Assembly (NCBI GenBank): GCA_002633005.1
Contig: NMRA01000736.1
Location: 1-36,789 of the forward strand
Source of the DNA: Phoronis australis
Taxonomy: Eukaryota; Phoronida; Phoronidae
DNA length: 36,789 nucleotides
Direction of reading: 5' to 3'
Within the stretch, counting starts at the first letter, position 1. Each line of letters opens with the position of its first letter. The notes beneath the pieces were generated by a model. That model was not told the DNA's origin. It saw only the letters and a program-made list of their open reading frames with translations, and did no database searches. This document shows positions 21,368-31,695 of the stretch, piece by piece. A program made the translations under genes and the position numbers.

Positions 21368-21532
21368 TCGATGGTGTTTGGCGAGCATGGTCTAACTGGA
21401 CCGGATGTTCCAACTCGTGTGGCGGAGGACAGAAGGTTCGCTCACGATACTGTAACAAACCTCTTTACGGGGGACAAAACTGTACGGGAAATGCACAGGA
21501 GATAAAGATATGCAATGCCAATGTGTGCCCAG
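21368..21532 (+). CDS. TSP1 exon T14
   Basis: 55 codons, acceptor TTCATGTAG, donor CCAG/GTAATT. Reads VDGVWRAWSNWTGCSNSCGG, VRSRYC, NKPLYGGQNC and ends NANVCP. NWT and NCT sequons; NWT includes the third tryptophan of the WxxW ladder. The intron to T15 is only 159 bp. Confidence 0.95.
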
Positions 21533-21691
21533 GTAATTTTTATTTCATTGTTTTTTTGAATATGTGTGTGTCGACGAACACGTATATTTGAAGTAGATGC
21601 TGCTAAACTAGTACAATAACTCAAAACAAAAAACACCTCTTTTAACAGTTAGATTATTGCAGAAAATTACACTAACGTTACGATCTTTCAG

Positions 21692-21856
21692 TCGATGGCG
21701 TGTGGTTATCCTGGTCACAATGGACAGAATGTAACGTGACTTGTGGAGGTGGTGGGCAGTGGCGTAACAGGACTTGTCGTGGACCGCTGCATGGAGGAAA
21801 GGCCTGTGAAGGGTCCGTTATTGAACTTAAAGAATGCGCGCAGAGTCTTTGTCCAA
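21692..21856 (+). CDS. TSP1 exon T15
   Basis: 55 codons, acceptor CGATCTTTCAG, donor CCAA/GTAAGC. Reads VDGVWLSWSQWTECNVTCGG, WRNRTC, RGPLHGGKAC and ends AQSLCP. NVT overlaps the O-fucosylation motif; a second sequon is NRT. The exon ends in A, so the residue joined to T16 is I. A 1068-bp intron follows with a small inverted-repeat element at 22069-22159 and otherwise nothing recognised. Confidence 0.95.
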
Positions 21857-22068
21857 GTAAGCACCGATTCGAATTGTTTCGACTATGGAGTACAATTCAT
21901 AGATATCGGGTTTAAATTTTAATTATTCGGGCTTACTGTACGGTTAAAGCTTCTATGAGACCGCATTCTATCACAAATACACAGTTTGGTTTAGACCACT
22001 AGCCAAGATGAAATGTTTCACAAGTACTTTAGTCGAACTGAAGGGGATTTCAGGGCCTAGAAATAGCT

Positions 22069-22159
22069 GGCAGTTCGTTATTGCTTGAGACCAAATTCAA
22101 CAAGATGTATAGCCAAGATTACATGTTCCAAGAGAGGACTTAAGGAATAACGAACTCTC
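22069..22159. mobile_element. ~90-bp inverted-repeat element with GGCAGTTCGTTATT end
   Basis: Starts GGCAGTTCGTTATTGCTTGA and ends TTAAGGAATAACGAACTCTC, which is its approximate inverted complement. The same AGTTCGTTATT / AATAACGAACTG words flank and fill the 30-bp tandem repeats near 8952-9055. No coding capacity; a minimal MITE or solo foldback. Confidence 0.45.
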
Positions 22160-22924
22160 TATGTAAATCTACTGAAATTACTGCTATCTGAGTAAAAATT
22201 AAGCTGAGACTAATCCCATAGCGTTACGTGGTGTAAAATCGACGATTCACTTCTTGGGCGGAATATAGGTGTATAGCCACTTAATTGAGACTTGGCTTAA
22301 CCTGACGGTACATTTTAAGCGCCAACGACCTCTAGCATTTACGGATCTCGTAAGTTTCCTGCAACAAGAACAGGAAGAGTTAATAGCAAAGTTATAACCA
22401 TAAGTGATCTTAACCGTACGTCCTGAATTATTATCGGTGTCCATTTAAATAAGTCATTCGTTAGACGTTAAAAAATATTGTCTACTGCTTGCTTTCTTCA
22501 AAAACTATTTAAGTTTTTATTCTGTGTCAGAACATCTGTTTCAAAAGTTTGGGATTTTAGGTCAGAGTAGACGTCTTTGTTCATAGTAGTGCCTCGTTTG
22601 AAGAAATTAGTCATCAGGCACAAGTTATTGGACAGCTTATCATCCATGTGCCGGCGACAGTTACAAAAGAATGACGAATGTGCATAGAGAAGTTTTGTTC
22701 AGAGGGCAACAGTCCCTGTATAACATGAACTGAATACTAGTTATGACATTTCAATCTCGATTGAATAGTTTGTTACAACTTTCTTTCGACACGTACTTGT
22801 ATGTCCTCAGACTCATAGTGCAATTGGTTAACGTTCAAGTAGACGACACTTAGCCTAGTCGGTGCGTCTCCCTCGGTAATTGGTCCGCACTTGGATTCAA
22901 TTAATTGGCTTTTAATTGTTGTAG

Positions 22925-23089
22925 TCGATGGTTATTACGAAAGCTGGAGTGCTTGGTCTTCATGCAACGCGTCTTGTGGAGGAGGGTCTACAACAAGGTC
23001 ACGTGCATGTGTTCCTCCAATGAACAACGGCAAGCCATGTGACGGACAAAGCTTTGAGAGCAATTTCTGCAATGGCAACCCTTGTCCAG
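22925..23089 (+). CDS. TSP1 exon T16
   Basis: 55 codons, acceptor TTGTTGTAG, donor CCAG/GTAGGA. Reads DGYYESWSAWSSCNASCGG, TRSRAC, VPPMNNGKPC and ends NGNPCP. The first tryptophan of the ladder is Y, and the GP-aromatic-GG box is replaced by PPMNNG, making this the most divergent of the 165-nt exons. NAS overlaps the O-fucosylation motif. A 773-bp intron without recognised features follows. Confidence 0.95.
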
Positions 23090-23862
23090 GTAGGATGTAT
23101 TCTCTGGGGTTACTTTTTGGGTTACTGCTTCCTTTTACACGATCGCTCGATTTAAAGGTTTTCAATTTCTTTTGCATTGTTTTAAAGTTCCCTTCCTTGT
23201 CACCAATTGATAACATTGTAAGTCATTTGAGATATGGCATACATGTGCATAGCATATTGACATCTCGTAAAATACACGTTATTTTACCACGGAAAGTGAA
23301 TTCAATAAGCTACGTGAAGCTCAGAAATTCAAAAATCAAGGTCTAGTGTATCCCTGTTTTGGTTTTTTCGAAAAGATCGAGAGATATGCTGAATTGTAAC
23401 AGCGTCATTTTGAAGTAAAATCTGATTTAATTGTTTTGCATTAGTTTTTAAGTTTGAAGGAATGAAGTTCGACCAATTAATAAATGAACATGTGTTAAAA
23501 TGGATGAGTTAATTACACACCATGACGTCACGTACAGAACCGAGTGGATTGATGGCTTGGAAATTTCGTTAAAACGATGAATTGGATTTCGGCCTGGCCC
23601 AATTTCCTGTAGCTCTACATGTACGTGAGACTTCCGTAATAAATGATAGCTTTTGTTAATTTTTGATACTTGTGTGAGATACTGTCCACCGCATATTGTG
23701 AACGTTACTATTGCAAATCTTTGTAACCGACGTAAGCATATTACATGCAAAAATTAATGAAACCTGCGCATACGGACTAATCTCGTTTATTGCATGTAAA
23801 CGAACTCAGGTGATACCTTTGGTCGTACTTGTGATTTTACTAATGGAATTTTGAACCAACAG

Positions 23863-24027
23863 TGGATGGTCAGTGGAACCTTTGGAGTAGATGGTCGCAG
23901 TGTAACGTGACGTGTGGTGGTGGAGGTCGAACGCGATATCGCATCTGCGGTGGCACAGCCTTTGGTGGGAAATCATGTCCTGGTCACGGTGGAGACTTTG
24001 AAGAATGTAATGCACAGCATTGCCCAG
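23863..24027 (+). CDS. TSP1 exon T17
   Basis: 55 codons, acceptor TGAACCAACAG, donor CCAG/GTATAT. Reads VDGQWNLWSRWSQCNVTCGG, TRYRIC, GGTAFGGKSC and ends AQHCP. NVT overlaps the O-fucosylation motif. The GP box is GGTAFGG. The donor (GTATAT) is weaker than its neighbours. The 434-bp intron after it contains the N at 24215 and a GC-rich repeat. Confidence 0.95.
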
Positions 24028-24195
24028 GTATATACATGTACATGTAAATGTACGCCTAACAAAGAGTATTGACGCAGCTATATGTACTTTGTATTTGTAG
24101 TAAACGTGTCACTTTGTCGGCGCCAACTAAAAGGAGATCAATTAGAATAAATATATTATAAACATGCGTAGAAATCTCAGTTTCCTTCCGAGTTT

Positions 24196-24285
24196 GTGGC
24201 GGGTCTAGGATATCNAGGGTATGGACGACTATAAAAATACGGGGGGGGGGCTGGGTCCCCTGCCCCCCCCTAAATCCGCCTAGTA
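24196..24285. repeat. GC-rich short repeat with G10 and C8 runs around an N
   Basis: GTGGCGGGTCTAGGATATC, the N at 24215, G10 at 24241-24250, C8 at 24263-24270, then TAAATCCGCCTAG. The GTGGCGG...ATCCGCC ends resemble the 154-bp element at 3669-3822. This N, unlike the other four, is not flanked by a visible duplicate; the homopolymers may have stopped assembly. Confidence 0.4.
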
Positions 24286-24461
24286 TGTCCTTTCTAGATT
24301 AGACATAATTATTCATTATACATGTTGTACTACTGAGTGAAGTGTAATTTCTGCATGTTATCGGACTTTTTGAATTTTGAAAATTCAAGGATTTGATTCA
24401 TTATACAAATACAATTACTACTACGTTGTTTCTGTACTTAGTTGATTCTCATGTATTCTGG

Positions 24462-24626
24462 TGGACGGGGTATTTGAAGACTGGTCATCTTGGAGCAACT
24501 GTAGCGCCTCCTGTGGTGGTGGCTGGAGATTTCGTCACCGAGGTTGCAAGGGCCCGTTCTACGGTGGAGTTGAATGCCAGGGTGAACACAACGAGACCTC
24601 GGTGTGCAATGACCACAATTGTCCTG
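24462..24626 (+). CDS. TSP1 exon T18, canonical acceptor AG missing
   Basis: The 165-nt module is intact: DGVFEDWSSWSNCSASCGG, FRHRGC, KGPFYGGVEC, ending DHNCP, donor CCTG/GTAAGA. But the two bases before the expected exon start are GG (24460-24461), not AG. The nearest in-phase substitute is GAAG at 24476-24479, giving a 147-nt exon from 24480 that loses only the VDGVFE stub. The upstream TAG at 24439-24441 would shift the frame. First aromatic is F. NCS and NET sequons. The following intron is the longest (5353 bp). Confidence 0.82.
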
Positions 24627-25293
24627 GTAAGAGTTATTTCAGTTAATCACAAGCTTGTAATAATTTGACCACATCGCTCAGTCTGAGGGCTGTAACTCTA
24701 CCGTAAGGTTGACTTACAATACCTGTTCTAAGTCAAACCATGCTGTTTTGGAACAGATGAGACCAACACGTAGAAATTGTTCAATTGCAATGCCATCTTA
24801 TGGCTGGATATGTCTAAAATTCTACAGTATCACTCTCAGCACACATGACGAAAGTTCGCCTGGTCTCAGAATTTTCAGGCCCTTATCATAAACAATATCT
24901 AACTACAATAAACACCAGGCTAATTGCTGACAGACACATCAGACCCATACTGAAAACCACAACTGACTGGATGGGACTACTTTCCAAGAGTTGCATTGAA
25001 TAAACAATTTGAGGGATATGGCTCAAACTGACACACAGTTTATAGCAATGGCAAGCTTTCTGTGGTAACGTGAACAGCAGCTAGAAATTATATAGCTGAA
25101 CCAGTGAGACAACTGAAGACCCGAAATACCTATTTTAACAATACACTCAGAATCTCAGTATTTTTATGCAGATGTTAATCAAAGCATTGTCCTACGTAAA
25201 CGAAGAAACTTCAAAACCTACAGATAAAACCAGAACCCAGTAAGGTCCAAGAGATAACAATGAATTCAAGTACCACTTGTAGTTCTACTGCGG

Positions 25294-25540
25294 AGGCGGA
25301 TCTACGGGGAGGGGGTTCATGGGGTTCAACCCTCCCCCAGGGACACGATTAAAAATAAAAAAATATAAAAACAGTTTCCAAGAAAACGAAATCACATATT
25401 AAAAAACAAAAAATATCTTACACGGGTAGGGAGAAACACCCTCCCGACCTTCCCTCTGCTCGGTGCTACGCGCCTCAAATTCGCGCAAATCCTACCTCCC
25501 AACCGCCCCCCTTACTAAAAACGTAGATGTGCTACTGCTC
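25294..25540. repeat. Possible short element with GGCGGATCTACG / CGTAGATG ends
   Basis: Left GGAGGCGGATCTACGGGGAG and right AACGTAGATGTGC are partly inverted copies, enclosing G- and C-rich runs (CCCTCCCCC, CCGCCCCCC). Style matches the other GGCGGAT elements in the window, but the ends are imperfect and no target duplication is clear. Confidence 0.3.
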
Positions 25541-25599
25541 AGTACCAACTAAGCTTATGTAAAATCATAAAAACAAATATTTTTCTTCATCACTACCTG

Positions 25600-25605
25600 T
25601 TTATT
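25600..25605 (-). promoter_or_regulatory. Poly(A) signal AATAAA for the nested - strand gene
   Basis: AATAAA on the - strand about 500 nt downstream of the TAA at 26105-26107, followed by T-rich sequence. It would give a 3' untranslated region of roughly 520 nt. A lone hexamer is weak evidence; its value comes from its place after the exon. Confidence 0.35.
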
Positions 25606-26104
25606 CAAGAAAGACTGACAAACATCTAATGAGAGACAATTAGAATCAAAGTTGCTTGAACTGAACACATTGTCAAACTTTAGCATCCAGCAGACCTGCT
25701 GAGAATAATTAAAAACAACATGGATCCAGAAGAACAATAATCATTCATTCACCGATGACAGAAGTATAGTGGTGCAGAAACCAACATAACAAGGTGATTT
25801 AGAGTAGGAACCACATACAAACACTTGTAAACTGGTGTATACACAGATATTAGTTTTAGGACAATCAATGGATGTTCAGCAGGGCCAGCAGGCCACATGA
25901 ATATGGGAATTATTTATAAATTTTCACTTGGTTTACTAAACAAGCACATTCATTCATTGAATGAATTTTTAGCAGTTACATGTATAAGAATATTTTCAAC
26001 CACACGAAGTTGACAACGATATTATAAAACAAAATGTCCATAGTATCGCACATATAAAGGAAATGTGTTTGCCTTCGAGCAGTCAAATTCTGCGCATATT
26101 TACT

Positions 26105-26203
26105 TTAAGTCTGATTTGGGTCCCCGAAAGCCAGTACATAGAAATATGCTGGGAACAGGACAGCACCAATCACCACAGCTGGTGATTGTAAGCTCCGATG
26201 TTC
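26105..26203 (-). CDS. Terminal exon of a candidate nested small membrane-protein gene
   Basis: On the - strand, CCTAAACAG at the acceptor is followed by 32 codons and TAA. The peptide is polar at the start (EHRSLQSP), then has a strongly hydrophobic stretch AVVIGAVLFPAYFYVLAF, then a polar GDPNQT tail. This looks like a single-pass membrane segment near a C-terminus. Two in-frame stops lie just upstream of the acceptor, so the frame must start by splicing. It is phase 0, matching the ATG-bearing exon at 28788-28796. I do not recognise the protein; small mitochondrial or ER membrane proteins have this form. The acceptor's pyrimidine tract is poor. Confidence 0.42.
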   Translation of the reverse strand, partial: EHRSLQSPAVVIGAVLFPAYFYVLAFGDPNQT

Positions 26204-27312
26204 CTGTTTAGGTAACGCTCATCATTTTTTCATTCTGTTGTATTTTAACCGATATCACTCCTGCGAAGTCATACAGAAAGTAGCTACCACTTTTTCTGCC
26301 ACATGTGTTAATGATCATCTTGTCTCTTGCAATGCTTTATATATGAATGAACCGAAGGTGAGCATGTTTACTACAGAAATAAACAAAACATGGTGTGAAT
26401 ACTGGAAGGGACTTGCTCGTATAAAACAAAACAAGTTAACAAAGACAATTACTGTCTGAAATCTGTTAGCTAAATAGTACTATGCTACGTGCTACCTTAA
26501 AAGTAATTTGAAAATGAACATGGATTTCATGACAGTATTCAATAAAGAAACAACTTAGTAACAACAACGCTAACTTGAAAATGGCAGCAACATATGGCCG
26601 AGGATTTTAGAGTGATGACACGAAGATCAATGGACCAAAACAAACTCAAACACATTAAAAGTTATAACAACATTACACGGTTGTACTGCACAAGTTAGAT
26701 GTTAATGAGAATATTCTGGCTCTGTCTTAAGGGGCTTATTTTTATGAGTGGATAATCTGATTGGTTCACGTTTCATATAGAGTAGGATATTTTTCTTTTT
26801 CTTCAACAATAAGATTTTAAATGACATCTCTAGCTTATTAAATAGTTTTTTTTATTCTCAGATATATGCAAACATTGGTAAAGCGTTGTTTTTTAAAATT
26901 TTGATCTTTCCTTTCTGTTTAGTCCGTTTAAATTTTACGGAATAAATGGGCTTTTTACCACAACCAAACTGTTCATTAAATATACCAGAGTTCAACTTTT
27001 GCAGACTGCCTGGGATTGCCACTTTAAGTCCATGGTAAGGGTATATGCTTTAACTTGCTGTAATGCTCTCACCAGAATCGAACACAAGTACGATTTTATA
27101 TTTGATCTAGACTTAGTGAGAGATGGTAAATTCTTTTGGATTTTGCCACGTTTTCCTATTATCATCGCGTGTACCTCAATTTGGGTTACTTTTTGCGATT
27201 ATAGAACCAACATTTTAACGAGTACGTCTGATCCTCTTCTGTGTGTGACGAGCATTCTGCCTCAGATAGAATTTTTTTTCATGTATGCAAATTATTGTTC
27301 ACTGCTTGGCAT

Positions 27313-27556
27313 GAACGCACCCGGGGGGGGCTCGGGGGCTCAAACGAGCTCCCCAGTTTGACAAATTTGGGCAAAAAGGTCCGCCTCGGCGAAACAAAAA
27401 GTCCGAGTAAATGAGACAAAAATCCACAAAGCCCACAGGAATTCGGCGGGGATGCACAATCCGTTGGCCTGAACCTAGTGGCCACGTGATTTTTTTCAGT
27501 AAAAGGTCCGCACACCAAAAATTAGACCCCACCATATTTTAAGCTGGGTGCGAGCA
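27313..27556 (+). repeat. Dispersed repeat family A, copy 3
   Basis: G8 run, CTCAAACGAGCTCC, GGTCCGCCTCGGCGAAACAAAAAGTCC-type blocks (shown in parts in copies 1 and 2), GAATTCGGCGGGG, GTAAAAGGTCCGC and AAGCTGGGTGCGAGC in the same order as copies 1 and 2. It lacks the insertion seen in copy 2. The two overlapping - strand frames here are repeat sequence, not genes. Confidence 0.55.
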
Positions 27557-28787
27557 TTTTTGGCATATTGGAAACTCTTTTTTGTCGTTAATCCATTTAA
27601 TACCAAAAAGGTATAAAGTATCCTGGGTGCCAAAATCTAATGAAACAGACACTAACATAAAACGAATAACCAATTAGTGATTGCATGTGTAAATGTTACT
27701 AATAGTTAATTGAAGGGCATTGGGTACTGTGAGTACATACATAGTAATTTCAATGCTTCTGGGGTATTTTGGTGCTGTCTTGTGACTGAAGTCTCCGATC
27801 TATTTCTCCTAGTTATGTCTCCACTGTCATGTATGAAACAGTCTCAGTGCATGTTTGAAGTGGATGCAGGTCAAATAAAATAAACAAAGACACGCAGGGT
27901 ACAGACTACTGTACATCAGTGGAATTCCAGGAACTATGATGTTGAAGCATGCAATACACAGTTACAGCCATATGGCTCATGACCCTTGGTCTGTGAATGA
28001 CCACTGTGTAACTGACTTGTTTACTTCAATATGGTTAAACAAGTATATGGGGGAAGTATGATTGAACATACAACCAAAACAAATTCTGGGAGCAAGAAAA
28101 CCACTAAAATGTTGCAAATAAGTGGATTTTTGTTATCATTTTTGAGATCGACACTTGAATTTTTATAGTTACCTAATGACAGACCTCACATTCAACCACG
28201 AAAAAAGAACAATTTATAAAATTGTAACGCTAGTGCATTCCTAAGCTGTCAGGTCACCATGCTTAGCTTCAGTCATATTTTGGGATGCATATAACGTTTT
28301 TCTCAACTTGAATTACCTGAAATGTACAGGAAGCCTGTTGAGGGGGTGTTTTTTATCCTTATTGTTCATAATAAGTATTATTTTACTTTGATTGAGTTCA
28401 ATGAACAAGTATTTAGCTTACACATTCAAATAAAAGCTATAAATAATGAATAAACAAAAACCGGATTGGCTTATTTGGGTTAATAATGTCTCACGCATTC
28501 TCTGTATCAATGGTAATTAATTAACAAACAAAAAGTACCTCATTCAATGTCATTAAAAGAGTGCAACTTCGTGGAAAAAAATAACCAGCCTTCTGAATTT
28601 CTACGGCACTCTAACTCTAAAATCCGATGTTTCACCAAAAAGGAGGTTTTTCAAAAGTATTTTTGTAGAAACTAATTTTTACGTTTCTTAAGCTCAGCCG
28701 AAGAATATAAAAGGCATTGAAAACGAGATTTTATCAACAAAAGTTTTATGCATAATATTTAAAAACAGCAAAAGTATATTGTCTTAC

Positions 28788-28796
28788 CTCGCTCAT
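28788..28796 (-). CDS. Candidate first coding exon of the nested gene (M-S-E)
   Basis: On the - strand AACAAAAATGAGCGAG is followed at once by GTAAGA, a strong donor, giving ATG AGC GAG and a phase-0 junction. Purines and A at -3 make a good start context. The 100-150 bases upstream are less AT-rich and have CCAAT-like ATTGG words and no TATA box. Direct splicing to 26203 gives a 35-residue protein. An 18-nt micro-exon at 28317-28334 (acceptor CTCAACAG, donor CAG/GTAATT, open) could add six residues in frame; I cannot tell whether it is used. Confidence 0.35.
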
Positions 28797-29436
28797 TTTT
28801 GTTGGTTTGGTAGCAATCGTTTCGTGATTCGGCTTCCACCAACCGTTTGATGTTTTGACCGGGCCAACCGGGAATCATCTGACGATTAAGTCACCATTTG
28901 GAATTCCGATACAATAATTCCGTTGGTCCAATGTCCACATTCGTGGACAGCTTAGCAACTGCCATCAACTTTAAAGAAATTCTGCCATTGTTTTGTTTCT
29001 TGTCCTACTCAATATTATTCATTTACATGAATGACACTAAGTGACCACACTAAACCAACTTACCCATGAAAATACAGTATCATTGCTCAAGTAAAATAGT
29101 TCGTAGTATATTATATACCTGTCAAAATATTATATCCGCTGTTACGAAAGTAACATCAAGTTCTAAACAGTGTATTAATGAAACTAATTATTAAAATGTT
29201 TGAAATAAAACACTAGGGTATTTACTGATATTTGCTACAACTTTTGTATTCATACACCGCCTTCATATCAACTGGTCATTTTGTAAAATCATAAGTATTG
29301 GGTGTAGAAAAAAATTTCGAAGTTATGTTATACCCTGTTTTTTGTGCTGTTCTTGTTTTTTCTAACGAAAAGTCTCCAAATAGTTCATAAAAATAATTTA
29401 TCTAGTACACAGAATAATAGACCTGGCAGCTAACTG

Positions 29437-29478
29437 CTTGTGCACAAGCTTGACACCCAGCCATGGCTGGGTGTCAAG
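29437..29478. repeat. Two abutting perfect palindromes (12 bp and 30 bp)
   Basis: CTTGTGCACAAG (29437-29448) is followed without a gap by a 30-bp perfect palindrome at 29449-29478, CTTGACACCCAGCCA and its exact inverse, with no spacer. In single-stranded form the second would be a 15-bp stem with no loop. It is not part of a longer inverted repeat that I can see. Confidence 0.9.
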
Positions 29479-29979
29479 TTCCAATGTTTACTATTTCTAC
29501 TACTAGTGACAACAGGGGGTTGGTAAGTTGACACTTTCTAGGTTATAAACAAAACCTGAGTATGAGGGTCGTACAGTGGTAGCTGGAGACCAGGCGAGCT
29601 TTTCTCATGCTGACAACTTGTCTTCTGTCAATCTTAATACGAAACTCATTTTGCGGACATGATATTTGAGGTCTTAAAAAACCTCTAAAGTTAGCTATGT
29701 TGGAAACTTCTCCGAGATTTTAAGTGTCTGAGTGACATCCACAAATTGTTGGGAGGTGCAGTAGTTACTATCAATACTCTACATGTACCTAGTCAGTTCT
29801 CGTTTTCCTATGAACGGATCACGAATTTGTAGAATATCATCATTTATAGTCGTGTCTTAATATCAGATTTGCTCCCAGTGAAACACCCCGAGTCGCACAC
29901 CCATACTTTGTGTTACGACCAGTCGGGTGAGGGCAATCAAACTTAAGCAACTGTAAGCTGAAACGGATGTTTCTTTCAG

Positions 29980-30144
29980 TGGACGGGTTGTTTGGAGAAT
30001 GGACTGTCTGGCAGAGCTGCAATGCTTCGTGTGGTGGCGGATTCCAGTGGCGATTTAGGATGTGCAAAGAACCTCAGCATGGTGGTAGACGCTGCCAAGG
30101 TGTTAATAACGAAAGTCGCACCTGTAATTCACAGAACTGTCCAA
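29980..30144 (+). CDS. TSP1 exon T19
   Basis: 55 codons, strong acceptor GTTTCTTTCAG, donor CCAA/GTAATG. Reads VDGLFGEWTVWQSCNASCGG, WRFRMC, KEPQHGGRRC and ends SQNCP. First aromatic F. NAS overlaps the O-fucosylation motif; NES is a second sequon. It ends in A. The array resumes here after the long intron. A 1386-bp intron follows with a short imperfect TCTTAAGAC inverted repeat near 30556-30600 and otherwise nothing recognised. Confidence 0.95.
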
Positions 30145-31530
30145 GTAATGTAATCTAACTTACTTTATCCTTCATAAAAATGTATATGTATGACTGTCCT
30201 CAGGCTTTCAATATCCAAGTGGAAACGTTTAATTCAACATTTACAGGCGGAAATGCAAGATGTCTTGAAAACTCCTCTACTCAATTGTTTATGACCATAG
30301 CTTACGCATTGCGTATGCATTATACACGGCACTGAGTTCTGCAGACGTAAGAATCTCGTGTGTGTATGAGGTTTGCTTCTGAATTCATACGTTTTCGCGT
30401 GTTTTTCTGGCCTACGGAATCCACTCGAGGTCTTCCACAACCAAGAACGAGCGCAAAGAACCAGGAGGCATATTACGGATACCCAAGAGTCTGAAAGTGG
30501 ATCAAGCGTTTGAACAAGGGCCTCTCAGTCATGCGTGAGGCCAGGGATATGTTTCATGAAAGTGTCTTAAGACCTAAGACAGAAAGTTTGTCTTAAGCTC
30601 GCACTTCACAACTGCTGAAAAAAATTATAACCAAAGTAACTATGAGCGAAGTGCAGTCTAGGAGTAAATTAATAAATGAACTTATTTATCTTTAGTAACC
30701 AGCAATTACTTGCATTTCATTAAGAGGCTGTACTTTTGCTGGAGTCAGTATTTTTATTTTTCAGAAATAGTTGTGTGTAACGCAAGATCAACTTTCTAAT
30801 CATCTTTCACAATCTCATGTAAGACTTAAAGTGGCATAAAACGTGAAAAACACACTACATTGCATTTTCCAAAGTGAATCCCTGACACTGAAACTGAAAT
30901 CAAATTGTTCACCAGGCATGTTTACGTTGTGTTCCTAAAGATTTTGAATTTCTGTTGGTGTCAAGGCATTTTTCCTTTAGTTTCAAATTTCAAAAAACGA
31001 TCTGTCAGTTGTTCGTTATTTTGTCGTTTTTTCTCCCTCATGGCAAACCACAGCTTCTTATTTGGTATGGAAGGGCATGGACATATTGCATTTCCCTTAC
31101 ATGAACATGTGATCTTTGACCTTTTATATAAAAGTGGTGATTTCAAGCCAAAGCCAGTCCGACTTCTTTGAGCGCTTGCGTGTATATATATTATGAGGGG
31201 TGGAGAATTTGGAAACGTCATTGGGATAAAAGAGTTTTTATCTCGTCTGTCTTTCAAAAATAGTGAATCTTACGATTTTTCTAGAAAATTTTACAATATT
31301 CAAAATGAGCAACTCTCACGTTAACAATCCCAAGAAGTAGATTCGCCACAATATGATTAAACGTTATTTTTACAAGACAGTTTTCCTGTCCCATGCTTTT
31401 TAAAGCTACCTTTCATGAAACTGACCCGGGCTCAAATCACCGCGAAGTTGTCACTTAGTACATCCGATTATCCAATTTCATTCAGTGGACCGGTACAGTG
31501 CTTCATTTAGACTATCTACGCTCGTTATAG

Positions 31531-31695
31531 TTGATGGAGTGTTTGACACTTGGGGCCAGTGGACTGTCTGCAGCACCTCCTGTGGTGAAGGCCATCAGAT
31601 AAGAAACAGAACATGCCTCGGACCGTTATATAACGGTAACGACTGCAATGGAACAAGAAATGAAACGCGAATTTGTCATGAGCGCTATTGTCCAG
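31531..31695 (+). CDS. TSP1 exon T20, with an alternative in-frame acceptor
   Basis: 55 codons, acceptor CTCGTTATAG, donor CCAG/GTACGA. Reads DGVFDTWGQWTVCSTSCGE, IRNRTC, LGPLYNGNDC and ends HERYCP. Three sequons (NRT, NGT, NET). A second, stronger acceptor TTTCATTCAG ends at 31485 and would add exactly 45 nt (15 open codons beginning VDRYSASF), keeping phase 1. The 165-nt form is chosen because it fits the series. A 1786-bp intron with a MITE at 32363-33140 follows. Confidence 0.93.

Larger units (their letters stand above)
24627..29979. other. 5.35-kb intron T18 to T19 hosting a probable nested - strand gene
   Basis: No TSP1 exon is seen for 5.3 kb, by far the longest gap in the array. It contains the candidate antisense gene (28788-28796, 26105-26203, AATAAA 25600-25605), family A copy 3, a GC-rich segment at 25294-25540 and an adjoining pair of perfect palindromes at 29437-29478. 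A 120-codon + strand frame around 26999-27361 runs into the repeat and has no recognisable domain. Confidence 0.7.

Noticed and set aside
24393-24668. 91-codon + frame overlapping T18 in another frame
   Set aside because: It is the shadow frame of a GGT/GGC-rich TSP1 exon; it lacks cysteine spacing and does not keep phase 1 at the donor.
26999-27361. 120-codon + strand frame in the long intron
   Set aside because: No recognisable domain, no ATG start at its head, and its end is repeat DNA; chance opening is more likely.
27279-27535. Two - strand frames of 78-79 codons
   Set aside because: They lie inside dispersed repeat family A copy 3 and have no domain.
30905-31257. Frames of 88 and 98 codons on opposite strands
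   Set aside because: They overlap each other, have no domain and lack splice support.
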